This document shows positions 1 through 6,905 of a stretch of DNA of 47,847 bases, piece after piece. Source of the stretch: Bacteroides sp. (GTDB taxonomy: Bacteria; Bacteroidota; Bacteroidia; Bacteroidales; Bacteroidaceae); the NCBI GenBank assembly GCA_017630035.1, contig JAGBWA010000036.1, positions 1 through 47,847 of the forward strand, given 5' to 3'. Every line of letters begins with the position of its first letter. Within the stretch, counting starts at the first letter, position 1. The position numbers and the translations under genes were made by a program. The notes beneath the pieces were generated by a model, which did not search any database, was not told the origin of the DNA, and saw only the letters and a list, made by a program, of their open reading frames with translations.

Positions 1-1
1 A

Positions 2-1726
2 CGCGACAATAACATTTTCTTGATAAAGACGCACTTTGGCAATAGCGAAAGCCAAGTGACCGAGGATGGTAAATTCAACCAAGTGCTGAACGGTATCCCC
101 GACTGGGTATATGAAGAGGAGTTTGCCTTCAATAGCGCCATCGAGTTTAGTGCAGATAGCAAGATGTTGGCCTTTATCCGTTGGGATGAATCGGAAGTGC
201 CTTCATACAGTTTCCCTCTCTATGCCGGTGAACGTCCGCGCCTCACCGAATTCGAAAAGTATCCGGGTGCCTATACGTATAAATATCCCAAAACAGGTGA
301 AGTAAATTCGAAGGTATCGGTACATACGTTCGACATACAGACACGTGTTACACGCCAAATGGATGTTCCATTGGATAAGGATGGATACATTCCGCGCATT
401 CGCTTTACCAAAGACCCTGAGAAGTTGGCCATCATGACGCTGAATCGTCACCAAAACCGCTTCGACCTTTACTTCTGCAACCCTCGTAGCAAGGTGTGCA
501 AACTGGTGTTGCGCGACGAAACGGACACTTACATCAAAGAGCGCATCTTCGACGAGATTCACTTCTACGACCAAAACTTCAGCTTCGTAAGCGAAAAGAG
601 TGGATTCAACCATCTCTATTGGTACAACATGAATGGCACGTTGGTGAAACAAATCACTTCCGGCAACTATGAGTTGAAGGAGTTCTTGGGATATGACGAA
701 GCCGATGGTAGTTTCTACTATAGCAGCAACGAGGAGAGCCCCTTGCAACAGGCTATCTATAAGGTTGACCGCAAAGGAAAGAAGACCAAACTATCTGCCA
801 ACGCGGGTACAAACAGTGCGCAATTCAGTAGCAACATGAAGTATTACCTAAACCGTTTCAGCAACACCACTACCCCCACCGTGGTGACACTGAACGACAA
901 TAGCGGCAAGGTGCTGACCACCCTCATAGACAATGCCGCACTGAAGGAGAAACTATCGGCACGCCAATTGCCACAAACCGAGTTCTTCAGTTTTACTACC
1001 GAAAGGGGTACCGAACTGAACGGCTGGATGATGAAACCAACCAACTTCCAAGCATCGAAAAAATATCCGGTATTGATGTATCAATATAGTGGCCCAGGCT
1101 CGCAAGAGGTGCTCGACCACTATAGCGTGAGCTGGGAAACCTATATGGCCTCGCAAGGATTCATCGTGGTGTGCGTAGATGGTAGAGGTACCGGCGGACG
1201 CGGTGCCGAGTTTGAGAAATGCACATACCTTAACCTCGGAGTGAAAGAGGCGGAAGACCAAGTATCTGCCGCTAAGTATGTGAGCGAACTGCCCTATGTA
1301 GATAAAAATCGCATTGGTATTTGGGGATGGAGCTTTGGTGGATACATGACACTGATGGCCATGAGCGAAGGTACACCTATCTTCAAAGCCGGTGTAGCCG
1401 TGGCGGCCGTGACCGATTGGAACTACTACGACACCATTTATGGCGAACGCTTTATGCGCACACCACAAGAGAACCACGATGGCTACCAAGCAAGCTCGGC
1501 CTTTACACGCGCCGACAAGCTTCATGGCAAGTTGTTGTTGGTACATGGCATGGCGGACGACAATGTACACTACCAAAACTGTGCCGAGTATGCCGAACAC
1601 TTGGTGCAACTGGGCAAGCAATTCGACATGCAAATATATACCAACCGCAACCATAGCATTTTTGGTGGCTACACACGCATGCACCTCTACACCAAGCTGA
1701 CCAACTTCTTTAAAGAAAACTTATAA
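2..1726 (+). CDS. Dipeptidyl peptidase IV (S9 serine peptidase), 3' part
   Basis: This is the C-terminal part of a prolyl dipeptidyl peptidase; the reading frame is open from base 2, so the start lies outside the window. The visible part begins in the beta-propeller, with the family motif DWVYEEEF near the start, which in DPP4 supplies the Glu pair that anchors the substrate N-terminus. The alpha/beta-hydrolase domain follows. The nucleophile is the Ser of GWSFGGYM (codon 1331-1333), the acid lies in ADDNVHY (about 1553-1570) and the His in NRNHSI (codon 1652-1654). All triad motifs are intact. Family members remove X-Pro or X-Ala dipeptides in the periplasm; the signal peptide is not visible here. 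The neighbouring genes give no operon clue. Confidence 0.93.
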   Translation, partial: RDNNIFLIKTHFGNSESQVTEDGKFNQVLNGIPDWVYEEEFAFNSAIEFSADSKMLAFIRWDESEVPSYSFPLYAGERPRLTEFEKYPGAYTYKYPKTGEVNSKVSVHTFDIQTRVTRQMDVPLDKDGYIPRIRFTKDPEKLAIMTLNRHQNRFDLYFCNPRSKVCKLVLRDETDTYIKERIFDEIHFYDQNFSFVSEKSGFNHLYWYNMNGTLVKQITSGNYELKEFLGYDEADGSFYYSSNEESPLQQAIYKVDRKGKKTKLSANAGTNSAQFSSNMKYYLNRFSNTTTPTVVTLNDNSGKVLTTLIDNAALKEKLSARQLPQTEFFSFTTERGTELNGWMMKPTNFQASKKYPVLMYQYSGPGSQEVLDHYSVSWETYMASQGFIVVCVDGRGTGGRGAEFEKCTYLNLGVKEAEDQVSAAKYVSELPYVDKNRIGIWGWSFGGYMTLMAMSEGTPIFKAGVAVAAVTDWNYYDTIYGERFMRTPQENHDGYQASSAFTRADKLHGKLLLVHGMADDNVHYQNCAEYAEHLVQLGKQFDMQIYTNRNHSIFGGYTRMHLYTKLTNFFKENL

Positions 1727-1755
1727 TCAGCCAAAATTTTCTAAAAAATTCAAAA

Positions 1756-1814
1756 CATTAGTAGGTGCTTGGTTGTTACCAAGGTAGAAATAACCAATCA
1801 AGCACTTACTAATG
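1756..1814 (+). repeat. Long inverted repeat covering the next start codon
   Basis: The arms are about 1756-1772 and 1798-1814 and pair for about 16 bp with one G-U, then continue imperfectly towards a loop around 1779-1790. The right arm ends in the ATG (1812-1814) of the downstream gene, so in a read-through transcript the start codon would be buried. There is no T-tract after the right arm, so it is not a standard intrinsic terminator. It could be a translational switch, a processing site or an mRNA end. Confidence 0.6.
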
Positions 1815-2942
1815 ACACATCTTGATACCCATTTATCGCTACGCTTCAATCTGGCATTGGGACTTATCCCTGGATTGTTGGCTATCTTGCTTGCGTTCTT
1901 CATTCCACACGAGCAAGCTATCTACATCGGCACGCTAATCGGTGTGTTGGCATCGGTATTTGTATGGATTCGCCTACAGAAAGAGCCAAAGCAGGTATTG
2001 CTTTTTAGTGCCACCTTTATGTTGATGTTAATGTCGCTAAGTCATAGCATCAGCTTTTGTCATTGTCCCGATAGCTATCAATCGCTTGTGATAGAGATAG
2101 CCGTAACGCTACCCGCCGTCCTCGTTATCTTTGTTCAGAAAGGATTGCGCACGCATCGGCCCACCAATGCCGAGAAGAAGCATCGCTATCGCATTACTTT
2201 TGAGACATTGATGGCCTCATCGAAAATCATTTTCGTTTTATTGATTATTCAAGCATTTATCACTTTGCTCTGTTGGCTATTTGCCGGCACAAGTAACAAG
2301 CGGATGAATTATTGGTTGTTTGCTATCTTACCGGGTATTGTCTTGCTTGCTACGATGATAGTGAACCAATTATCACTACGCTACTTCAACCGCATGATGC
2401 GAAAGGTGATTGTATTGCCCATTGTGAATACGCGAGGCGATGTTATTGGGAAATGCTTGTCGGGCGATAGTCGGAAGAAGTATATCCACCCGATGATTCG
2501 CATCAGCGTGATACAAAATGGGATGGAGTGGCTACACGAGCGATCGGACAGATACTCTTACGACAAGGGTAAGCAGGACGTATTGATAGAGGGGCACCTC
2601 TTTTTCAAAGAGAGCTTAGAACAAGGGGCTTACCGCATGCTTAGAGAGCGTTTTCCGCATTTGCCGAATGATAACCTAAAGTTTGTCAGCCGCTACTACA
2701 TGGAGTATGGCGGATACAAACGGCTGACCTACCTCTTCGTTTTAGAGCTGGCAAAAGAAGAGAAGCCATTACTGCCCCATGAGTTAAAAACCAAGCCGTG
2801 GACATGGAAGCAGATAGATGACAACATAGGAAAAGGGGTGTTCAGTTACTATTTTGAATACGAATATAACGAGCACATGAAGATTCTTTCCGACTCAAAA
2901 TTGCGGAATAAGGAAAGAATGCGCTATCTTTGCAAAAAATAG
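1812..2942 (+). CDS. Membrane protein with degenerate Nudix-like C-terminal domain
   Basis: No named family is recognised with certainty. The 376-residue protein has about five hydrophobic segments: residues 14-31, 35-53, 62-80, 92-108 and 137-157, with a further one near 166-185. A soluble C-terminal domain runs from about 198 to 315. That domain starts like a Nudix fold (VLPIVNTRGDVIGK) and contains G261, E267 and R275 spaced as in the GX5EX7R half of a Nudix box. The following REUXEE part is broken: M276 replaces a Glu, E279 is kept and R280 replaces another Glu. Catalysis is therefore doubtful, and a binding or structural role is more likely. The start codon lies in a long RNA stem. The Nudix reading is inference. 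Confidence 0.6.
   Translation: MTHLDTHLSLRFNLALGLIPGLLAILLAFFIPHEQAIYIGTLIGVLASVFVWIRLQKEPKQVLLFSATFMLMLMSLSHSISFCHCPDSYQSLVIEIAVTLPAVLVIFVQKGLRTHRPTNAEKKHRYRITFETLMASSKIIFVLLIIQAFITLLCWLFAGTSNKRMNYWLFAILPGIVLLATMIVNQLSLRYFNRMMRKVIVLPIVNTRGDVIGKCLSGDSRKKYIHPMIRISVIQNGMEWLHERSDRYSYDKGKQDVLIEGHLFFKESLEQGAYRMLRERFPHLPNDNLKFVSRYYMEYGGYKRLTYLFVLELAKEEKPLLPHELKTKPWTWKQIDDNIGKGVFSYYFEYEYNEHMKILSDSKLRNKERMRYLCKK
2901..2932 (+). promoter_or_regulatory. Bacteroidetes-type promoter for lplA
   Basis: TATCTTTG at 2925-2932 matches the TAnnTTTG -7 box exactly, with ATTG/TTG at 2900-2903 as a weak -33 element 21 bp upstream. It lies inside the end of the preceding gene and about 21 bp before the ATG at 2954. 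Confidence 0.5.
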
Positions 2943-2953
2943 TTTTTGTTTGT

Positions 2954-3934
2954 ATGCGCTACCTGCTTAATCCACATACCGACCCTTACTTCAACATGGC
3001 TTTCGATGAGTATTGCTTGGAGCACGACATCGCCAACGAGCCGTTTTTCTACTTATGGCAAAACCGGCCATCGGTTATCATAGGCGCCAATCAGCAAGTA
3101 CACACGGAGGTGAATGTGCCTTACTTGAAGGCGCACAACATTACGTTGGCAAGGCGCGTTACGGGCGGTGGTGCCGTGTATCACGATTGGGGAAACCTGA
3201 ACTACACCATCGTGGGGGCAACAAAGGAGATGGAAAGCGACTATCCCGAATATGCGCGTATGATGCAACAAGCATTGCAACAATTGGGTGTACCGGCTAC
3301 GCTATCGGGAAGAAACGACATCTTAGTGAACGGCTTGAAGGTATCTGGATTTGCCAAACGAGTAGCAAAGAACAGGATGATGGTGCATGGCACATTGATG
3401 TACGACGTGGATGTGGAGGTACTATCACAAGTATTAACTCCACCCGCCATTAAGTTGGAAGCCAAGGGTATTGCATCGGTGCGAAGCAGAGTGGGCAACC
3501 TGAAGGATTTCTTACCGCAATTTGCGGATATCCATGCATTTCGTTCAGCGCTTCTACGCACTTTGTCCGGTGGATGCACCGAACAGCTTCCGTGCATGAG
3601 CGAAAAGATGTTGGCAGAAATAAAGCAACTGGCCGAACAGAAGTTTGCCGACTGGCATTGGATTTATGGGCACGCGCCACAAGCCACTCTTACACAAACG
3701 GCCAAGCTATCGTGCGGCACTGTTACCATACACCTATGTATAAACAAAGGTATGATTGAGCAATGCTGCTTCGAAGGCGATTTCTTAGGAAATCTTCCCA
3801 TTGCTCAGCTCGAAGATTCGCTTGCAGGCATTGCATACGAACGCGATGCCATCGCCCTGCAATTGGCAAAGCACTACATTGCCGCTTACCTGGATGGTGT
3901 AACGGCCGAAGAATTGCTGAAAGTGATGATTTAA
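2954..3934 (+). CDS. lplA: Lipoate-protein ligase A
   Basis: The enzyme activates free lipoate with ATP and attaches it to lysines of 2-oxoacid dehydrogenase E2 subunits and glycine-cleavage H protein. The catalytic-domain motifs are present: NMAFDEYCLE, the nucleotide-binding ARRVTGGGAVYHDWGNLNYT, and NGLKVSGFAKR with its conserved Lys. A C-terminal accessory domain follows from about residue 250. ATG 2954 is chosen, giving 326 residues that begin MRYLLNPHTDPYFN. An in-frame TTG at 2930 overlaps the promoter-like TATCTTTG and would add unconserved residues. The gene lies downstream of the membrane protein but seems to have its own promoter. Confidence 0.92.
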   Translation: MRYLLNPHTDPYFNMAFDEYCLEHDIANEPFFYLWQNRPSVIIGANQQVHTEVNVPYLKAHNITLARRVTGGGAVYHDWGNLNYTIVGATKEMESDYPEYARMMQQALQQLGVPATLSGRNDILVNGLKVSGFAKRVAKNRMMVHGTLMYDVDVEVLSQVLTPPAIKLEAKGIASVRSRVGNLKDFLPQFADIHAFRSALLRTLSGGCTEQLPCMSEKMLAEIKQLAEQKFADWHWIYGHAPQATLTQTAKLSCGTVTIHLCINKGMIEQCCFEGDFLGNLPIAQLEDSLAGIAYERDAIALQLAKHYIAAYLDGVTAEELLKVMI

Positions 3935-3938
3935 ATCT

Positions 3939-4643
3939 TTATTTATATAGCAAAAAGATGCAAGGAATCTTGTTCAAATCGGGCAACTTTCCCTTCCACT
4001 CTTTAATGGTGCGCGTACAGATGTATTCATCCTCGCACGTCACATTTGCCGCAATGCAAAGTTTGGTTTGTGGGCGACAATTGTGCATGATATCTTCGAG
4101 CATTTTGTTGTTGCGATAGGGTGTTTCGATGAACAATTGCGTTTGATGTTCGGTATAGACACGTTGCTCTAATAGCTTCAATTTCTTAGCTCGTTCGGGA
4201 GGTTCGATAGGCAGATAGCCGTTGAAAGCAAAGCTTTGTCCGTTGAAACCTGAGCCCATTACCGACAATAGGATAGACGACGGGCCTACCAACGGCACCA
4301 CCTTCAAACCTTTCTGTTGTGCTATGGCCACCACGTCGGCACCCGGATCGGCCACCGCCGGACATCCGGCTTCGCTTATCACACCCATCGGCTCGCCCTT
4401 TTGCAAGGGTTGCAAGTAGCTTGCTACCGCCTCCATAGGCGTGTGCTTGTTCAACGGATAGAACGTAAGGGCATCAATGTCGATAGACGAATCGACCTTC
4501 TTCAAAAAACGACGCGCCGAACGAATATCTTCCACAATAAAATGGCGGATACCCTGAATCACCGCTTTGTTGTATGCCGGCAACACTCTTTCGATGGTAG
4601 TATCGCCCAACGTTACCGGAATCAAATACAATGCAACATCCAT
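3939..4643 (-). CDS. RsmI-like SAM-dependent methyltransferase (tetrapyrrole methylase fold)
   Basis: The protein belongs to the COG0313/RsmI group, which 2'-O-methylates ribose of 16S rRNA C1402 using S-adenosylmethionine. The start LYLIPVTLGD corresponds to the substrate loop of RsmI, and GVISEAGCPAVADPGADVV is the SAM-binding motif. FIETPYRNN is also family-typical. At 234 residues it is shorter than classical RsmI (about 270-290), lacking the C-terminal extension. Bacteroidetes often carry such a short paralogue beside a full-length RsmI, so the exact target is uncertain. It is convergent with lplA (4-bp gap) and divergent from the MFS gene. Confidence 0.85.
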   Translation of the reverse strand: MDVALYLIPVTLGDTTIERVLPAYNKAVIQGIRHFIVEDIRSARRFLKKVDSSIDIDALTFYPLNKHTPMEAVASYLQPLQKGEPMGVISEAGCPAVADPGADVVAIAQQKGLKVVPLVGPSSILLSVMGSGFNGQSFAFNGYLPIEPPERAKKLKLLEQRVYTEHQTQLFIETPYRNNKMLEDIMHNCRPQTKLCIAANVTCEDEYICTRTIKEWKGKLPDLNKIPCIFLLYK

Positions 4644-4666
4644 AGCTAATTGAATTTATCGAGCGA

Positions 4667-4674
4667 CAAAGATA
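4667..4674 (-). promoter_or_regulatory. -7 box for the RsmI-like gene
   Basis: On the minus strand this reads TATCTTTG, an exact TAnnTTTG match 23 bp before the start codon at 4643. No good -33 element is visible. Confidence 0.5.
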
Positions 4675-4744
4675 ATAAAAACATCCTATCCACGCATATT
4701 TCGTGTGCGATAACAATCGAAAAACCTCTTTTTCCATTTTTTTA

Positions 4745-4775
4745 TTTGAATAATGCGGAAAAGATTCTATATTTG
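4745..4775 (+). promoter_or_regulatory. Promoter for the MFS transporter gene
   Basis: TTTG at 4745-4748, a 19-bp spacer, then TATATTTG at 4768-4775: a full match to the Bacteroidetes sigma-ABfr promoter. It predicts transcription from about 4782 and a leader of about 60 nt. Confidence 0.7.
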
Positions 4776-4840
4776 AGCCGATTTTCACTCCATATACACA
4801 GGAGTATAAGCCTACGGATTAAAATAAAAACCTAAATAAC

Positions 4841-6283
4841 ATGAATCAAATGACAAAAAAAACTAATTGGCGTTGGTGGATTTGCCTACTCTTGTTTGTA
4901 GCAACTACTATCAACTACATGGACCGCCAAGTACTTTCGTTGACTTGGAAAGACTACATTGCACCCGAATTTCATTGGACAGATTCCGACTATGGTACCA
5001 TTACCGGATTCTTCTCCATCTTCTATGCCGTAGCAAGTTTGTTTGCCGGCCGTTTCGTGGATTGGATGGGTACTAAGAAGGGTTACCTCTGGGCCATCTT
5101 CGTATGGTCGGTAGGTGCTTGTATGCATGCCGGATGCGGCTGGGCAACCATGCACATCGAAGGTATTGAATCTATCGAAGCATTGAAAGCACTCGAAGCC
5201 GGTTCGCAAGTGGCTCTCGCCGTAGCCACCGTTAGCGTATGGTTGTTCTTGGTTTGCCGCGCCATCTTGGCATTGGGCGAAGCCGGTAACTTCCCCGCTG
5301 CTATCAAAGTGACCGCCGAATATTTTCCGAAGAAAGACCGCGCCTATGCCACTTCGCTCTTCAACGCCGGTTCATCGGTAGGTGCGTTGGCCGCTCCCCT
5401 TTCTATTCCTATCCTTGCCGATGCTTTCGGTTGGGAAATGGCCTTCATCATTATTGGTGTATTAGGCTTTGCTTGGATGTTCTTCTGGATTTACATGTAC
5501 GAAAAGCCTCAGCAATCAAAGCATGTAAGTGCCGCCGAACTTGAATACATCCTTCAAGACGAAAAGAATAGCGCCGCCGAAGAGAAGAAAGATGTAGAGA
5601 AGAAGGAAAAGACCATTCCTTTCTTCCAATGCTTCCGCTATCGCCAAACATGGTCGTTCATCAGCGGTAAGTTCTTCACCGATGGTGTATGGTGGTTCTA
5701 TCTATTCTGGGCTCCGGCCTACTTCTCGGAATGTGGTTACTCCATGCAAACCACTACCGGTAAGATGTTGGTATTTGTACTCTACTTAATCGTAACCATT
5801 GTTTCTATTGGCGGTGGATACTTGCCTAAGTTGTTCGTTGAAAAGCGAGGCATGGAGCCATACGCAGGTCGTATGTTGGCCATGTTGATTTTCGCCTTCT
5901 TCCCCTTGTTCGCATTGTTTGCGCAACCACTTCAAGGCATCTCTGTATGGTTCCCTGCAATCATCATTGGTTTGGCAGGTGCCGGACACCAAGCATGGTC
6001 GGCCAACCTGTTCTCGACCATTGGCGATATGTTCCCAAAATCGACCATTGCCACCATTACTGGTATCGGTACTATGGCGGGCGGTATTGCATCGTTCCTT
6101 ATTAATAAAGGTGCCGGTGTATTGTTCGATTATGCAGCCGAAAGCCAAATGAGCTTTATGGGATTCGTAGGCAAGCCAGCCGGTTACTTCATTATCTTCT
6201 GTATCTGTGCCGTTGCATACCTCATTGCATGGACAGTAATGAAGACATTGGTACCGAAGCACAAACCTATCGTTTTGGATTGA
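4841..6283 (+). CDS. MFS transporter, ACS family (hexuronate-transporter-like)
   Basis: This 480-residue inner-membrane protein has about 12 hydrophobic segments and resembles ExuT/GudP-type anion:cation symporters. The N-terminal TTINYMDRQVLSLTWKDY is the ACS-family first helix with its conserved Asp-Arg. GRFVDWMGTKKG is the MFS loop 2-3 motif and RAILALGEAGNFPAAIKVTAEYFPKKDRA is the ACS signature in helices 4-5. A charged EEKKDVEKKEK stretch (about residues 247-257) is the central cytoplasmic loop. An insertion of about 25 residues (GWATMHIEGIESIEALKALEAGSQ) extends the loop near residue 105. Substrates in the family are hexuronates or aldarates; no catabolic gene lies alongside to fix the substrate. 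It has its own promoter and terminator. Confidence 0.88.
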   Translation: MNQMTKKTNWRWWICLLLFVATTINYMDRQVLSLTWKDYIAPEFHWTDSDYGTITGFFSIFYAVASLFAGRFVDWMGTKKGYLWAIFVWSVGACMHAGCGWATMHIEGIESIEALKALEAGSQVALAVATVSVWLFLVCRAILALGEAGNFPAAIKVTAEYFPKKDRAYATSLFNAGSSVGALAAPLSIPILADAFGWEMAFIIIGVLGFAWMFFWIYMYEKPQQSKHVSAAELEYILQDEKNSAAEEKKDVEKKEKTIPFFQCFRYRQTWSFISGKFFTDGVWWFYLFWAPAYFSECGYSMQTTTGKMLVFVLYLIVTIVSIGGGYLPKLFVEKRGMEPYAGRMLAMLIFAFFPLFALFAQPLQGISVWFPAIIIGLAGAGHQAWSANLFSTIGDMFPKSTIATITGIGTMAGGIASFLINKGAGVLFDYAAESQMSFMGFVGKPAGYFIIFCICAVAYLIAWTVMKTLVPKHKPIVLD

Positions 6284-6305
6284 TAAACTGCTTCATTCAT
6301 AGCAT

Positions 6306-6333
6306 AAAGCCGTGGCATTGCGTCGCGGCTTTT
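6306..6333 (+). terminator. Intrinsic terminator after the MFS gene
   Basis: A 9-bp stem (6306-6314 with 6324-6332, one G-U pair) with a 9-nt loop, ending in TTT. It lies 22 bp after the stop codon. Confidence 0.7.
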
Positions 6334-6391
6334 CTATTTATATTATACTGAATCCACCTCTACTTATATCTATCATCTCCCTCTCTTATTA

Positions 6392-6486
6392 CTTACGCCA
6401 CTTACATATATCATGTAAGCAGGCTTACATCCTATTGTAAGTACACTTACATCCTATACGTAAGTAGGCTTACATCTATATGTAAA
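6392..6486. repeat. Array of GTAAG-N4-CTTAC palindromes with about 22-bp spacing
   Basis: Three full palindromes GTAAG-N4-CTTAC lie at 6415-6428, 6437-6450 and 6460-6473. A half-site GTAAA follows at 6482-6486, and isolated CTTAC half-sites precede at 6392-6396 and 6401-6405. The left ends are 22, 23 and 22 bp apart, about two helical turns, so a dimeric DNA-binding protein would meet all copies on one face. The array lies between the MFS terminator and the promoter of the small RNA at 6602. It could be an operator cluster or a spreading palindromic repeat. Confidence 0.75.
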
Positions 6487-6563
6487 TGAACAAGAGAATA
6501 GTTTGAAGAGCGGACAAACACTGATATGCTTTACAACAGTATAGAAAGAAATATTCGTAAAAG

Positions 6564-6596
6564 TTTGCTTTATATAATTTTAATTTCCTATTTTTG
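6564..6596 (+). promoter_or_regulatory. Promoter for the structured small RNA
   Basis: TTTG at 6564-6567, a 21-bp spacer, then TATTTTTG at 6589-6596, matching TTTG/TAnnTTTG. It predicts a start near 6603, just before the first helix of the folded RNA. Confidence 0.65.
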
Positions 6597-6601
6597 TGGG
6601 T

Positions 6602-6826
6602 GAAAGCTACCGAAGCGTTGGTGGCCGACATTTTATGGAAAAATATTAGCGTTTGCTATTATTCTATATCGTCGTTGGAACTTAGGAACTTTCAAGAATA
6701 TACGATAAGAATAAGATGGCAGATGCCTACGTATAGCGTAGGTGCATCTTGTTTCTTTGTATATTCAGGTATCCTAAGACCTCAACGACGAAGGACATAA
6801 AAGATGACACCTGCGTTTCTTTTTGT
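6602..6826 (+). ncRNA. Structured small RNA, rod-like (6S-RNA-like candidate)
   Basis: Seven nested helices can be read by eye: 6612-6623/6808-6819, 6629-6637/6796-6806, 6669-6677/6783-6791, 6681-6687/6772-6778, 6696-6703/6759-6766, 6713-6718/6745-6750 and 6726-6731/6737-6742. Together they make one long rod about 220 nt long. It has a matched promoter upstream and a T-rich tract (6816-6825) just after the closing stem. One large asymmetric bubble (6638-6668, with a small TAGC-GTTT-GCTA hairpin) sits between the closing stems and the terminal arm. A closing stem, central bubble and long arm are the architecture of 6S RNA, which binds RNA polymerase. The match is structural only, so 6S is a hypothesis; the existence of a folded RNA is better supported. 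An ORF in this stretch is not credible. Confidence 0.6.
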
Positions 6827-6905
6827 CTTGGGGCTTAGGGTACAGCACATTCTTTTATCTTTCCAGTTTAAGACGATATTTATTAACCCTTAAAACTTTA
6901 AGCAT

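Noticed and set aside
6594-6800. 68-codon open frame within the structured RNA
   Set aside because: It starts at a TTG inside the promoter box and its product has no recognisable features; the RNA helices explain the sequence better.
6602-6826. Retron msr/msd RNA
   Set aside because: A long folded RNA upstream of a gene prompted this, but there is no reverse transcriptase nearby; the next gene is a lipoprotein.
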